NCBI GenBank assembly: GCA_020026355.1
Contig: JAHHQP010000007.1
Location: forward strand, 1-64,000
Length of the DNA: 64,000 nt
Source of the DNA: Bacteroidales bacterium
Lineage (GTDB): Bacteria > Bacteroidota > Bacteroidia > Bacteroidales > UBA932
Direction of reading: 5' to 3'
Shown here: positions 34,720 to 43,805 of the stretch, piece by piece
Numbering within the stretch: position 1 is the stretch's first letter
How the letters are laid out: each line of letters opens with the position of its first letter
The notes under the pieces: generated by a model
What the model was told of the DNA's origin: nothing
What the model saw: only the letters and a program-made list of their open reading frames with translations
Database searches by the model: none
Made by a program: the position numbers and the translations under genes

Positions 34720-35421
34720 ATGGTTTACTCAAATGAAGTACAGCACATGTGCTGTGTAAAGAAGGGACCGAACCATGGTCCAGCCCCAATTCCTGAAGAG
34801 GGAAAATGGGTGAAGTCTAAAGAGATCACTGACATTTCCGGTCTTACTCACGGTATCGGCTGGTGTGCCCCTCAGCAGGGTGCCTGCAAGCTGACGCTCA
34901 ACGTGAAGGAAGGAATCATTCAGGAGGCTCTTGTTGAAACTATCGGTTGCTCCGGCATGACGCACTCCGCTGCCATGGCATCTGAAATCCTCCCAGGAAA
35001 AACCATTCTCGAGGCACTCAATACTGACCTTGTCTGCGATGCCATCAATACTGCAATGCGTGAACTTTTCCTCCAGATCGTCTACGGTCGTACACAGTCT
35101 GCTTTCTCTGAGGGCGGTCTGATGATCGGTGCAGGTCTCGAGGACCTCGGTAAGGGTCTCCGCAGCCAGGTAGGTACCCTCTATGGTACTCTTGCCAAAG
35201 GTCCGCGTTACCTTGAAATGGCCGAGGGTTACATCAAGACCCTTGCTCTTGACGAGAATGACGAGATCTGCGGTTACGAGTTCGTACACCTCGGCAAGTT
35301 CATGGACCTCGTGAAGAAAGGCGTTGACGCTAATGAAGCGCTCAAGCAGGTTACAGGTTCTTATGGCCGTTTCACAAAAGAGGCCGGTGCAGTTAAATAC
35401 ATTGACCCACGTCACGAATAA
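34720..35421 (+). CDS. NifU/IscU-like iron-sulfur scaffold protein
   Basis: A 233-residue protein. Residues 70-100 (ALVETIGCSGMTHSAAMASE, then ILPGKTILEAL) follow the NifU/IscU pattern of a GC...(A/S)S..GKT.EEA scaffold. Cysteines at 11, 12, 49, 56, 77 and 106 could hold a cluster or metal. It lacks the complete three-Cys arrangement of canonical IscU in obvious form, so it is a divergent member. It is encoded 17 bases before the GGGtGRT gene and shares its strongly biased codons; the two are very likely partners. The role is not established. Confidence 0.75.
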   Translation: MVYSNEVQHMCCVKKGPNHGPAPIPEEGKWVKSKEITDISGLTHGIGWCAPQQGACKLTLNVKEGIIQEALVETIGCSGMTHSAAMASEILPGKTILEALNTDLVCDAINTAMRELFLQIVYGRTQSAFSEGGLMIGAGLEDLGKGLRSQVGTLYGTLAKGPRYLEMAEGYIKTLALDENDEICGYEFVHLGKFMDLVKKGVDANEALKQVTGSYGRFTKEAGAVKYIDPRHE

Positions 35422-35438
35422 TAAGGAGGAAAGACATT

Positions 35439-36449
35439 ATGATTAGAGAAGTAAAATTCGAAAGCCAGGATCGTCGTATCGACAATATCCTCAAAGTCCT
35501 CAATGAATACGGTATCAAGGATATCGAAGAGGCAAACGCAATCTGCGATCAGTACGGTCTTGATCCTTATCTTACTTGTGAGGAAACACAGCCGATCTGC
35601 TTCGAGAACGCTAAATGGGCTTACGTCGTAGGTTCAGCCATCGCCATCAAGAAAGGTTGCAAGAATGCAGCAGAGGCAGCAGAGGCCATCGGTATCGGTC
35701 TCCAGGCCTTCTGTATCAAAGGTTCAGTAGCTGATGACCGTAAAGTAGGTCTCGGTCACGGTAACCTCGCAGCGATGCTCCTCCGTGAGGAAACGAAATG
35801 TTTCGCCTTCCTCGCAGGTCACGAATCATTCGCAGCGGCTGAGGGTGCCATCAAGATCGCAGCTAAAGCTGACAAAGTACGTAAAGAGCCGCTCCGTTGT
35901 ATCCTTAACGGTCTCGGAAAGGACGCGGCACAGATCATTTCCCGTATCAACGGATTCACCTATGTGCAGACTCAGTTCGACTACTACACCAGCGAGCTGA
36001 AAGTTGTCCGTGAGATCCCTTACAGCAACGGTCCGCGTGCTAAGGTAAAATGCTACGGTGCTGACGACGTCCGTGAGGGTGTTGCCATCATGTGGCACGA
36101 GGGTGTGGATGTTTCCATCACAGGTAACTCTACCAACCCTACCCGTTTCCAGCATCCGGTTGCAGGTACCTACAAGAAAGAGCGTGTCCTCGCAGGCAAG
36201 CCATATTTCTCTGTAGCGTCAGGCGGCGGTACAGGCCGTACCCTTCATCCGGACAACATGGCTGCGGGTCCAGCTTCCTACGGTATGACTGATACGATGG
36301 GACGTATGCATTCAGATGCGCAGTTCGCAGGTTCTTCATCAGTTCCGGCACACGTCGAGATGATGGGCTTCCTCGGTATCGGTAACAACCCGATGGTCGG
36401 CTGTACGGTAGCTTGCGCTGTCGATGTAGCCACTGCGCTCAATAAATAA
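35439..36449 (+). CDS. GGGtGRT protein
   Basis: A 336-residue protein carrying the name-giving motif GGGTGRT at residues 262-268, followed by a highly conserved-looking tail (HPDNMAAGPASYGMTD; MGFLGIGNNPMVGCTVACAVD). The family is widespread in anaerobes and has no established function that I know. Arginine codons are CGT except the second codon, which implies high expression comparable to glycolytic genes. It forms a tight pair with the NifU-like gene and ends in a strong terminator. Confidence 0.9.
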   Translation: MIREVKFESQDRRIDNILKVLNEYGIKDIEEANAICDQYGLDPYLTCEETQPICFENAKWAYVVGSAIAIKKGCKNAAEAAEAIGIGLQAFCIKGSVADDRKVGLGHGNLAAMLLREETKCFAFLAGHESFAAAEGAIKIAAKADKVRKEPLRCILNGLGKDAAQIISRINGFTYVQTQFDYYTSELKVVREIPYSNGPRAKVKCYGADDVREGVAIMWHEGVDVSITGNSTNPTRFQHPVAGTYKKERVLAGKPYFSVASGGGTGRTLHPDNMAAGPASYGMTDTMGRMHSDAQFAGSSSVPAHVEMMGFLGIGNNPMVGCTVACAVDVATALNK

Positions 36450-36483
36450 TCATCCTGCCCTTCATGGGTATGGAATGGATGGT

Positions 36484-36522
36484 GGACCTCTGTTCTGCGA
36501 AAGTCGGAACAGGGGTCCTTTC
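36484..36522 (+). terminator. Terminator of the GGGtGRT operon
   Basis: A 12-bp stem (GGACCTCTGTTC with GAACAGGGGTCC, one G-T pair, 36484-36518) is followed by a T-rich run. Confidence 0.8.
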
Positions 36523-36696
36523 TCGTTTTCATATCTTGTAAAATAGGTGTTTCCGACTTATTTTCTCCTGAAAATAGAATTTTTACTTTTTTTTGCGAAA
36601 AAATGTCGATTTTTTTGCAAATATGTTGTAAAGTCCATATCTTGACGGCTTAAATGCAATGGGTATCAGTTTGAAACTCATATAACTATCTATAAT

Positions 36697-37902
36697 ATGA
36701 AAAGAATCAGTTTGTTCTTTATCCTCCTGGGCATTGCATGCGCAGGAACACAGGTTGCACAGGCACAGGAAAACGGCAACCGCAACGAAAAAAACGAGAT
36801 TGTCAGGGGGCCTTATCTGACTAATGATGCCGGTGCGAACTGGTGGATCAGCCTCGGTGGCGGTATCACCGTATTCGGTGACGGTGGCTGCACTCCGGCT
36901 GTCACTCCAGCACTGGACTTCAATTTCGGTAAATGGTTCACTCCAAGTATCGGAGCCCGTATCGGTTACCAGGGACTTACCGGAAGTATGTTGACTTCAA
37001 CCGATAATATTTATGTCAAGAAGACCGTTGGCGATCAGTTCAAGATGAAGTTCGGTTACGCTTATGCTCATGCCGATTTCATGTGGAATATCTCCAATGC
37101 GTTCAGCGGATATAAAGAGACCCGTTTCTGGAACGTCATTCCTTATGTTCACACTGGTCTCCTCGCAGTCTACAAGACTAAGGGCCATCATGGTGCAGAC
37201 CTGGAGTTCGCTTCAGGTGCCGGTCTCTACAATACCTTGAGACTCTGTGATCGTGTGAACCTTACCCTCGACCTGAGAGGTATCCTTACGAATGGAAGAC
37301 AGCTCCAGAACAAAGGTGGTGTCGCCGGTGAACTTTCTTTGACTGTCGGCGTAGCCGTCAATCTCGGTAAGACCAACTGGAAACGTACCCCTGAAAAGGT
37401 TGCTGATGAGAGTGTGCTTGCAAAAGTTTCTGAACTTGAAATGGCTAACCAGGCTCTCGTTTCCGAGAAGAATGAACTTGCCGCTGTAAACGAGGATCTC
37501 TCTGAGGCCAATGAGGATCTGGTTGCTGCCAACGAAGAGCTCCAGCAGACCGCAGCTCTGCTTGCAGAGCAGGCAGAGGAAGAAACCACTCCTCATACTT
37601 TCTATTTCGTCATCGGTCAGACCAGACTCTCCGCTGTTGAACTCGCACGTCTCGACCTGCTCGTGACTACCGAGCTTTCTTCACTCGATGAGGATGACAA
37701 GATCGTCCTGACTGTCCGCAATGACAGCAAGACCGGTTCTGTTAAACGTAACGAATACCTCAGCCGTGAGCGTACGAAATACATCAAGAACATTCTCGTG
37801 AAGAAGTATGGTATCGATGAAAATAGATTCGAAATCGTTCCTGAGGTCGTAGATACTCAGCGTCCTGAACTTGACAGGTGTGTCGATCTCATCGTACGTT
37901 AA
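36697..37902 (+). CDS. OmpA-family outer-membrane protein
   Basis: A 401-residue protein with a signal peptide (cleavage near AQAQ). Residues 30-240 are an alternating beta pattern expected of an eight-stranded barrel (WWISLGGGITVFG ... GELSLTVGVAVNLG). A coiled coil follows (about 245-300, repeats of LSEANEDLVAANEEL type), then a divergent OmpA-like peptidoglycan-binding domain (NEYLSRERTKYIKNILVKKYG, ending DLIVR). It probably tethers the outer membrane to the cell wall. Codon bias is strong. It is a single-gene unit. Confidence 0.85.
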   Translation: MKRISLFFILLGIACAGTQVAQAQENGNRNEKNEIVRGPYLTNDAGANWWISLGGGITVFGDGGCTPAVTPALDFNFGKWFTPSIGARIGYQGLTGSMLTSTDNIYVKKTVGDQFKMKFGYAYAHADFMWNISNAFSGYKETRFWNVIPYVHTGLLAVYKTKGHHGADLEFASGAGLYNTLRLCDRVNLTLDLRGILTNGRQLQNKGGVAGELSLTVGVAVNLGKTNWKRTPEKVADESVLAKVSELEMANQALVSEKNELAAVNEDLSEANEDLVAANEELQQTAALLAEQAEEETTPHTFYFVIGQTRLSAVELARLDLLVTTELSSLDEDDKIVLTVRNDSKTGSVKRNEYLSRERTKYIKNILVKKYGIDENRFEIVPEVVDTQRPELDRCVDLIVR

Positions 37903-37955
37903 TCAGAAACTGCAGGAACTTACTTTATTATAAAACTGTAAGTTTGAATGACTGA

Positions 37956-37994
37956 ATATCCGGAACAGAAATTCTGTCCCGGATATTTTTTTTG
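37956..37994 (+). terminator. Terminator of the OmpA-family gene
   Basis: ATATCCGG (37956-37963) pairs with CCGGATAT (37979-37986), with ACAGAA/TTCTGT inside and eight T residues after. It lies between the convergent ompA-like and araC-like genes. Confidence 0.85.
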
Positions 37995-37995
37995 C

Positions 37996-38883
37996 CTATT
38001 TGTCCTTGCACTGAGAAAATTCCCGGTATTCTCCCGGGGTCATGCCGACGTGCTTCTTGAAGAGGTTCGTGAAATATTCCGGGGAGCTGTAGCCCAGCTG
38101 GAAGCAGATTTCCTTGATGGCCAGCTGGGAGGAATAGAGCAGGTCTTTCGCGCTTTTCATCTTGAGCTCCTGGAAATACTGGTTCGGTGAGGTGCCGGTC
38201 TTTTTCTTGAATTCTTTCCGGAAATAGGAGTAGCTCATGTTCAGGTCGCTCGCGATCTGCAGGATGTCGATCTCGTTGGAGATGTTCTTCTTCATGATGC
38301 TGATCGCCGACTGGATCTTCTGTTCCAGTTCATCTTTCACTCCTTTGTTGAAATTGGCGGAGAGGACCAGCCCGATGATGTGCATCGCGATGCCGATCAG
38401 GTATTGCTGGGTTGCCTGCTTGTCTTTCTGAGCTTCCTCGATCGCTCGGATGAACAAGGACTCCAGTTCTTCGTTGAGGCCGATGTCGAGGATCTGGTTT
38501 TCCTGAACCAGCGGGGTCTTCGCGATCAGTTCAGCGATCGTGGGGCCTCCGAAACCGATGTAATATTCGTCCCAACCTTTCGTCTTGTCTGGCCGGTAGG
38601 AATGCCATTGGCCAGGGAAGACCATGAGCAGCTTTCCCTGGTTGACCTTCATCTCATTGTAGTGGTAGGAGGAGAAGACGCCTTCTCCCTTGCTGATGAA
38701 GATGAACTGGAACTCGTCCAGCACCCTGCCTTTCTCCGGATTGAAATAATAGCCGGAAGGATGCTCGGTGAGCGGGTAGTTCATTCCTGGTTCAATGGAT
38801 TGGAAGCCTACGGTGTTCACCCACAGGCCAAAATCAGTATCTGATTCACTGACTTCCAGATATTTGAATTCAATGTTTTTCAT
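37996..38883 (-). CDS. AraC-family regulator, probable rhamnose activator
   Basis: A 295-residue transcription factor from the ATG at 38881-38883; the upstream in-frame ATG at 38904 overlaps the promoter box. The N-terminal 170 residues are cupin-like (FISKGEGVFSSYHYNEMKVNQGKLLMV). The C-terminal part has two helix-turn-helix units (DILQIASDLNMSYSYFRKEFKK; AIKEICFQLGYSSPEYFTNLFKKHVGMTPGEYR). It is divergent from the rhamnose operon, the same arrangement reported for RhaR of Bacteroides thetaiotaomicron, so it very likely senses rhamnose and activates the operon. Confidence 0.85.
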   Translation of the reverse strand: MKNIEFKYLEVSESDTDFGLWVNTVGFQSIEPGMNYPLTEHPSGYYFNPEKGRVLDEFQFIFISKGEGVFSSYHYNEMKVNQGKLLMVFPGQWHSYRPDKTKGWDEYYIGFGGPTIAELIAKTPLVQENQILDIGLNEELESLFIRAIEEAQKDKQATQQYLIGIAMHIIGLVLSANFNKGVKDELEQKIQSAISIMKKNISNEIDILQIASDLNMSYSYFRKEFKKKTGTSPNQYFQELKMKSAKDLLYSSQLAIKEICFQLGYSSPEYFTNLFKKHVGMTPGEYREFSQCKDK

Positions 38884-38901
38884 GCTGAATCTCTCCAATT
38901 T

Positions 38902-38909
38902 CAAAGCTA
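38902..38909 (-). promoter_or_regulatory. Promoter box of the AraC-type regulator (TAGCTTTG)
   Basis: The minus-strand TAGCTTTG predicts a start near 38895, which fixes the start codon at 38883 with a leader of about a dozen bases. Confidence 0.55.
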
Positions 38910-39123
38910 ATATAAATATATTTTCCGTGAAAGGTCTTAGAAGGATGGTTGTTTCGTATTTTTTATTATGAAGCCGGCTTTATAATGATTCACAGGGTTC
39001 AGCCAATGTTCGGTCGGTGCCGGACTTTGGTCTCCGTGAAGTGGATGATTTCGTTCAGGCCACCGACCATGAGAAGGAGATCTCCGTCTGCCCTTCATGA
39101 TTTTCATGCACTTTGTGCCAATT

Positions 39124-39147
39124 CGTGTAAATGATGTATCATTCACG
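39124..39147 (+). promoter_or_regulatory. Candidate rhamnose-activator operator
   Basis: An imperfect palindrome: left arm CGTGtaAATGAT, centre GT, right arm ATCATTCACG. The right arm pairs fully with the left arm if two bases are looped out. It is centred about 50 bases upstream of the predicted transcription start, a normal place for an AraC-type activator; the E. coli rhamnose regulators also use inverted half-sites. Confidence 0.45.
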
Positions 39148-39172
39148 TCAAGTTCAAATGCTCTGCTAAAGT

Positions 39173-39180
39173 TAATTTTG
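39173..39180 (+). promoter_or_regulatory. rha operon promoter box (TAATTTTG)
   Basis: TAATTTTG matches TAnnTTTG. No TTG is present at -33, as expected for an activator-dependent promoter. The predicted start near 39187 excludes the upstream in-frame ATG at 39180 and supports the rhaB start at 39201. Confidence 0.55.
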
Positions 39181-39200
39181 TGTGTGAAAATCTAAGTATC

Positions 39201-40661
39201 ATGAAAAATTGTTATTTCGCAGTCGATCTCGGTGCCACCAGCGGGCGGACCGTGATCGTGGATTTCGAGTCAGGAAAACTGGAGATGGAAGAAATCAACC
39301 GGTTTTCCAATCCGATTCTGGAAATAGGCGGACATTCCTACTGGGATCTTTATGCCCTGTACCATAATATACTTGAAGGATTGAAGATGGTGGCATCCCG
39401 TAAGGATATCGATGTCAGATCTATAGGAATCGATACATGGGGTGTCGATTTCGTTCTTCTGGGGAAGGACGGCGCATTCCTGCGTCAGCCATATTCCTAT
39501 CGAGACCGGCAGACGGAGGGAGCTCCGGAGGCTTATTTCTCAAGGGTATCCCGTCAGAAGGTCTATGACATTACAGGAATACAGATCATGGATTTCAATT
39601 CGCTTTTCCAGTTCGATACGCTCCGGAGGAACGGAGACAGCGCCTGGGAAGCGGCAGACAAGATTCTCTTTCTTCCGGATGCCTTGGCCTATCTTCTGAC
39701 CGGAAATGCCGTGACGGAATATACCATCGCGACGACGGCGCAGATCGTCAACGCTTCGACTCGGAAGCTGGATGAAGAAATCCTGCAGACGGTCGGTCTG
39801 ACCGCTGATGATTTCGGCACCTTCGTCTATCCAGGTACCGTGATCGGCACCTTGACTCCGGAAGTCCGGAAAATCACGGGTCTGGGAGCGATTCCGGTCA
39901 TCGCGGTAGGAGGACATGATACTGCTTCTGCCGTAGCTGCCGTTCCGGCCCGGCACGGCTCATTCGCTTATCTGAGCAGCGGCACCTGGTCCCTCATGGG
40001 CATCGAGACTGAGGAACCGGTCATCAATGTCAGCTCGGAAGCAGGAAATTTCACGAATGAAGGAGGTGTGGACGGTAAGATACGTTTCCTGAAGAATATC
40101 TGCGGCATGTGGTTGCTGGAAAGTTGCCGTCGCATCTGGGGAAAGGTTTCTTATCAGGAATTGCTGGAAGAAGCCCGGGTCTGCGATCCGTTCCGCTCTC
40201 TGGTGAATCCGGATGATCCTGCTTTCGTGAATCCGGACAATATGGTCGTCGCTATCAAAGAATTCTGTCATAAGCACGGACAGCCTGTTCCTCAGATCCG
40301 TGGACAGCTGGTACGATGTATTTTCGAGAGTCTGGCTCTGCGTTACCGAGAGGTATTGGACAGGCTTCGTCAACTATCTCCGGTACAGATCAAGGAACTC
40401 CATATCATCGGTGGAGGCAGCTGCAATGTGCTGCTCAATCAGTTCACGGCCAATGCGACCGGCATACCGGTAGTGGCTGGCCCGGCGGAGGCTACCGCCA
40501 TCGGCAATGTTCTGGTACAAGCCTTGGCCGATCATCAGGCCGCTTCGCTGACGGAAATGAGGACACGGCTTGCCGATAATCTTCTGCTCGCGCGTTTCGA
40601 GCCGGAACATAGAGGCCGATGGGAAGAGGCTTATCGCCATTATCAGCAGATCACAAGATAG
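39201..40661 (+). CDS. rhaB: Rhamnulokinase
   Basis: Phosphorylates L-rhamnulose at C1. The 486-residue FGGY-type sugar kinase has the ATP-binding VDLGATSGRT start, the substrate segment SIGIDTWGVDFVLL, YRDRQTEG, AVGGHDTASAVAA and the C-terminal IIGGGSCNVLLNQFTANATG. First gene of the rha operon; rhaA follows after 18 bases. Confidence 0.95.
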   Translation: MKNCYFAVDLGATSGRTVIVDFESGKLEMEEINRFSNPILEIGGHSYWDLYALYHNILEGLKMVASRKDIDVRSIGIDTWGVDFVLLGKDGAFLRQPYSYRDRQTEGAPEAYFSRVSRQKVYDITGIQIMDFNSLFQFDTLRRNGDSAWEAADKILFLPDALAYLLTGNAVTEYTIATTAQIVNASTRKLDEEILQTVGLTADDFGTFVYPGTVIGTLTPEVRKITGLGAIPVIAVGGHDTASAVAAVPARHGSFAYLSSGTWSLMGIETEEPVINVSSEAGNFTNEGGVDGKIRFLKNICGMWLLESCRRIWGKVSYQELLEEARVCDPFRSLVNPDDPAFVNPDNMVVAIKEFCHKHGQPVPQIRGQLVRCIFESLALRYREVLDRLRQLSPVQIKELHIIGGGSCNVLLNQFTANATGIPVVAGPAEATAIGNVLVQALADHQAASLTEMRTRLADNLLLARFEPEHRGRWEEAYRHYQQITR

Positions 40662-40679
40662 AAACAACAACATATCATC

Positions 40680-41933
40680 ATGAACGAAAAATTAATCACT
40701 GAGGCCTATGATATCGCTAAGGAGCGGTATGCGGCCATTGGAACAGATGTCGATAAAGTATTGGACCAGCTGCAGGATTTCCATCTGTCTCTGCATTGCT
40801 GGCAGGCCGATGACGTGACCGGTTTCGAGGTCCAGGCTGGACAGTTGACCGGAGGCATCCAGGCTACCGGAAATTATCCCGGCAAGGCCCGCAACATCGA
40901 TGAACTGCGTCAGGACATCATCGAAGCCAAATCTTTGATTCCAGGTACTCACCGTCTCAATCTTCATGAAATCTACGGAGATTTCCAGGGAAAGATCGTC
41001 GACCGTGACGAGGTGACCCCGGACTATTTCCAGAGCTGGATCGAGTGGGGAAAGGAAAACAATATGAAGCTGGATTTCAATTCCACTTCTTTCTCTCATC
41101 CGAAGAGCGGCAGTCTTTCCCTGTCCAGTCCGGATGACGGGATCCGCAATTTCTGGATCGAGCACACCGAACGTTGCCGTGCCATCGCGGAGGAAATGGG
41201 TAAGGCACAGGGAGACCCTTGCATCATGAACATCTGGATCCATGACGGCAGCAAGGACATCACCGTCAATCGCTACCGTTACCGCGAACTGCTCAAGGAT
41301 TCCTTGGATAAGATTTTCGCGACGGAATATGAAAACATGAAGGACTGCATCGAGTCCAAACTCTTCGGTATCGGGCTCGAGAGCTTCACGGCCGGTTCCA
41401 ACGAGTTCTATGCTTCATATGCCGCTCAGCACCATAAGATGCTGACCCTCGATACCGGACATTTCCATCCGACGGAGAGCGTAGCCGACAAGGTTTCCGC
41501 CATGCTGCTCTATGTGCCTGAACTTATGCTCCACGTGAGCCGTCCGGTCCGTTGGGATTCTGACCATGTCACCCTCATGGATGACCCTACCTTGGATCTT
41601 TTCAGCGAGATCGTGAGAGCCGGGGCCTTGGATCGTGTCCATTACGGTCTGGATTATTTCGATGCTTCCATCAACCGTATCGGTGCTTATGTGACCGGTA
41701 GCCGTGCCGCTCAGAAATGTATGCTCCGGGCTTTGCTCGAGCCGCTTGACCTGCTTCGCAGGTACGAGGCCGAGGGCCGGTTCTTCGAGCGTCTCGCTCT
41801 TCTTGAAGAAGCGAAGGCACTTCCTTGGAATGCGGTTTACGATATGTTCTGTCTGAAGAACGATGTTCCGGTCGGAACCGATTTCATCGGAGAAGTGGAG
41901 AAATACGAACGTGAGATCACCTCAAAACGATAA
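40680..41933 (+). CDS. rhaA: L-rhamnose isomerase
   Basis: Interconverts L-rhamnose and L-rhamnulose. The 417-residue protein carries the family segments SLHCWQADDVTGFE, LNLHEIYGD, NIWIHDGSKDITVNR, LDTGHFHPTE and HVSRPVRWDSDHV, with the metal-binding Glu, Asp and His residues. Length matches the family (about 419). Between rhaB and rhaT. Confidence 0.97.
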   Translation: MNEKLITEAYDIAKERYAAIGTDVDKVLDQLQDFHLSLHCWQADDVTGFEVQAGQLTGGIQATGNYPGKARNIDELRQDIIEAKSLIPGTHRLNLHEIYGDFQGKIVDRDEVTPDYFQSWIEWGKENNMKLDFNSTSFSHPKSGSLSLSSPDDGIRNFWIEHTERCRAIAEEMGKAQGDPCIMNIWIHDGSKDITVNRYRYRELLKDSLDKIFATEYENMKDCIESKLFGIGLESFTAGSNEFYASYAAQHHKMLTLDTGHFHPTESVADKVSAMLLYVPELMLHVSRPVRWDSDHVTLMDDPTLDLFSEIVRAGALDRVHYGLDYFDASINRIGAYVTGSRAAQKCMLRALLEPLDLLRRYEAEGRFFERLALLEEAKALPWNAVYDMFCLKNDVPVGTDFIGEVEKYEREITSKR

Positions 41934-41936
41934 CTT

Positions 41937-42971
41937 ATGGAAATATTCATCGGATTGCTGATCATTGCGGCAGGTGCCTTCTGTCAATCCAGTTCCTATG
42001 TTCCTATCAACAAAGTGAAAGAATGGAGCTGGGAGACTTACTGGTTGGTGCAGGGCATCTTTGCCTGGGTCATTTTTCCTTTGCTGGGAGCCTTGCTGGC
42101 AGTGCCGGCAGGGCATTCCCTGCTTGAATTGCTGACCGCTTCCAATGCCTTCAACATCGGCATGACGGTCTTTTTCGGTATTCTCTGGGGAATCGGCGGA
42201 CTGACTTTCGGCCTGTCCATGCGTTATCTTGGAGTGGCGCTCGGCCAGTCGATCTCGCTGGGTACCTGTGCCGCGCTCGGAACGGTGCTCGGCCCGGTGC
42301 TGCTGAATGTCTTCTATCCGGAAGTAGGGCATCTCCAGAAATTGACCTGGGCGGTGCTCATCGGAGTACTGGTGACCTTGGTCGGCATAGCGGTCATCGG
42401 TGTCGCCGGCAGCATGAAGGCGTCCTCATTGACCGAGGAAGAAAAGAAGACGGCAGTGAAGGATTTCAATTTCCCGAAAGGGATCGCGATAGCCTTGCTC
42501 GCCGGTCTGATGAGTGCTTGTTTCAATGTCGGCCTGGAATTTGGCGGAGACCTCCATTTCAGCGAGACCGGGGAAATGTACAGGACCCTTCCGGCGACCT
42601 TGCTGGTCACTTTGGGCGGTTTCCTGACGAATCTGATCTATTGCCTCTATCAGAATGGGAAGAACCATACCTGGAGCGATTACCGCAAGGGTAGCGTCTG
42701 GGTGAACAATCTCATTTTCTGTGCCTTGGCCGGCATATTGTGGTACAGCCAGTTCTTCGGCTTGAGTCTCGGCAAAGGATTCTTGATGGAGTCGCCGGTT
42801 CTGACTACATTTGCCTTCTGTATCCTGATGGCGCTGAACGTGGTTTTCTCCAATGTCTGGGGAATTCTGCTGAAGGAATGGAAAGGATGTTCCCGCAAGA
42901 CGATCCTGGTGCTGGTCGCCGGTATCGTCATCCTGATTCTTTCTACATTCGTACCTGAACTTTTGAAATGA
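41937..42971 (+). CDS. rhaT: L-rhamnose/proton symporter
   Basis: A 344-residue inner-membrane protein with about ten hydrophobic helices. It has the family features ITLLIIAAGAF-like first helix, SSYVPINKVKEWSWETYWLVQG and GLSMRYLGVALGQSISLGTCAALGT. The length equals E. coli RhaT. It starts three bases after rhaA and overlaps rhaD by four bases. Confidence 0.95.
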   Translation: MEIFIGLLIIAAGAFCQSSSYVPINKVKEWSWETYWLVQGIFAWVIFPLLGALLAVPAGHSLLELLTASNAFNIGMTVFFGILWGIGGLTFGLSMRYLGVALGQSISLGTCAALGTVLGPVLLNVFYPEVGHLQKLTWAVLIGVLVTLVGIAVIGVAGSMKASSLTEEEKKTAVKDFNFPKGIAIALLAGLMSACFNVGLEFGGDLHFSETGEMYRTLPATLLVTLGGFLTNLIYCLYQNGKNHTWSDYRKGSVWVNNLIFCALAGILWYSQFFGLSLGKGFLMESPVLTTFAFCILMALNVVFSNVWGILLKEWKGCSRKTILVLVAGIVILILSTFVPELLK

Positions 42972-43789
42972 CAATGAATATGAAATCGATATTGGATGGC
43001 CGCCCTGAACTGGCGGCTGAAATCTGGAAAGTTGCTGAAACTGCCGGTTATCTATGGCAGAAAGGATGGGCCGAACGGAACGGTGGCAACATTACCATCA
43101 ACATCACGGAATTCGTGGACGGTGAAATGCGGGCGATGGCCCCGATCAGTGAAGTGAAGCCGATCGGCGCGACGCTGCCGCATCTGAAAGGATGCTGGTT
43201 CTTCTGCAAGGGAACCAACAAGAGAATGAGGGATCTGGCCCGCCGTCCGATGGAGAACGGTTCCATCATCCGCATCACGGAAGATTGCAGCGGTTATGAG
43301 ATCATCGCGGATCAGCCGGTCCTTCCGACTTCCGAGCTGCCATCTCATCTGAGCGTCCACGATCATCTGATCGCATCCGGATCCGATTACAAGGCATCTC
43401 TGCATACGCATCCGATCGAACTGGTCGCTTTGACGCACAATAAGAAATTCCTGGAGAAGGACGTGGCTACCCGCATGCTGTGGAGCATGATTCCGGAGAC
43501 GAAGGCTTTCTGCCCGAGGGGATTGGGCATCACTCCTTATACGCTTCCAGGTTCCGTCAAGCTGGCAGAAGCGACCATCGAGGCGTTGTCGGACTATGAT
43601 GTCGTGATGTGGGAAAAGCATGGCGTGTTCGCCGTAGACCGTGATATCATGGCGGCTTTCGATCAGGTCGATGTGCTCAACAAGAGTGCGCAGATCTATA
43701 TCGCCGCCAGAAACATGGGCTTCGAGCCGGACGGCATGAGCGACGAGCAGATGGCGGAGATGACCGAAGCTTTCCATTTACCTAAATAG
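42968..43789 (+). CDS. rhaD: Rhamnulose-1-phosphate aldolase
   Basis: Splits rhamnulose 1-phosphate into DHAP and L-lactaldehyde. The 273-residue class II aldolase has the zinc ligands in SLHTHPIEL and WEKHGVFAVD and the N-terminal GWAERNGGNITI segment. The operon has no lactaldehyde oxidoreductase gene here, unlike the five-gene B. theta operon, so lactaldehyde must be handled elsewhere. Confidence 0.95.
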   Translation: MTMNMKSILDGRPELAAEIWKVAETAGYLWQKGWAERNGGNITINITEFVDGEMRAMAPISEVKPIGATLPHLKGCWFFCKGTNKRMRDLARRPMENGSIIRITEDCSGYEIIADQPVLPTSELPSHLSVHDHLIASGSDYKASLHTHPIELVALTHNKKFLEKDVATRMLWSMIPETKAFCPRGLGITPYTLPGSVKLAEATIEALSDYDVVMWEKHGVFAVDRDIMAAFDQVDVLNKSAQIYIAARNMGFEPDGMSDEQMAEMTEAFHLPK

Positions 43790-43805
43790 AAGAAAAGTTG
43801 TTTTT

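Larger units (their letters stand above)
38884..39200. other. Divergent control region between the AraC regulator and rhaB
   Basis: This 317-base gene-free region holds the regulator's promoter box, the rha promoter box and an imperfect palindrome upstream of it. Short frames inside it have no protein-like features and no fitting promoter position. The middle part (38940-39120) shows nothing else I can name. Confidence 0.6.

Noticed and set aside
38949..39134. A 61-residue plus-strand frame in the regulator-rhaB gap
   Set aside because: No promoter fits, composition is not protein-like, and it overlaps the candidate operator.
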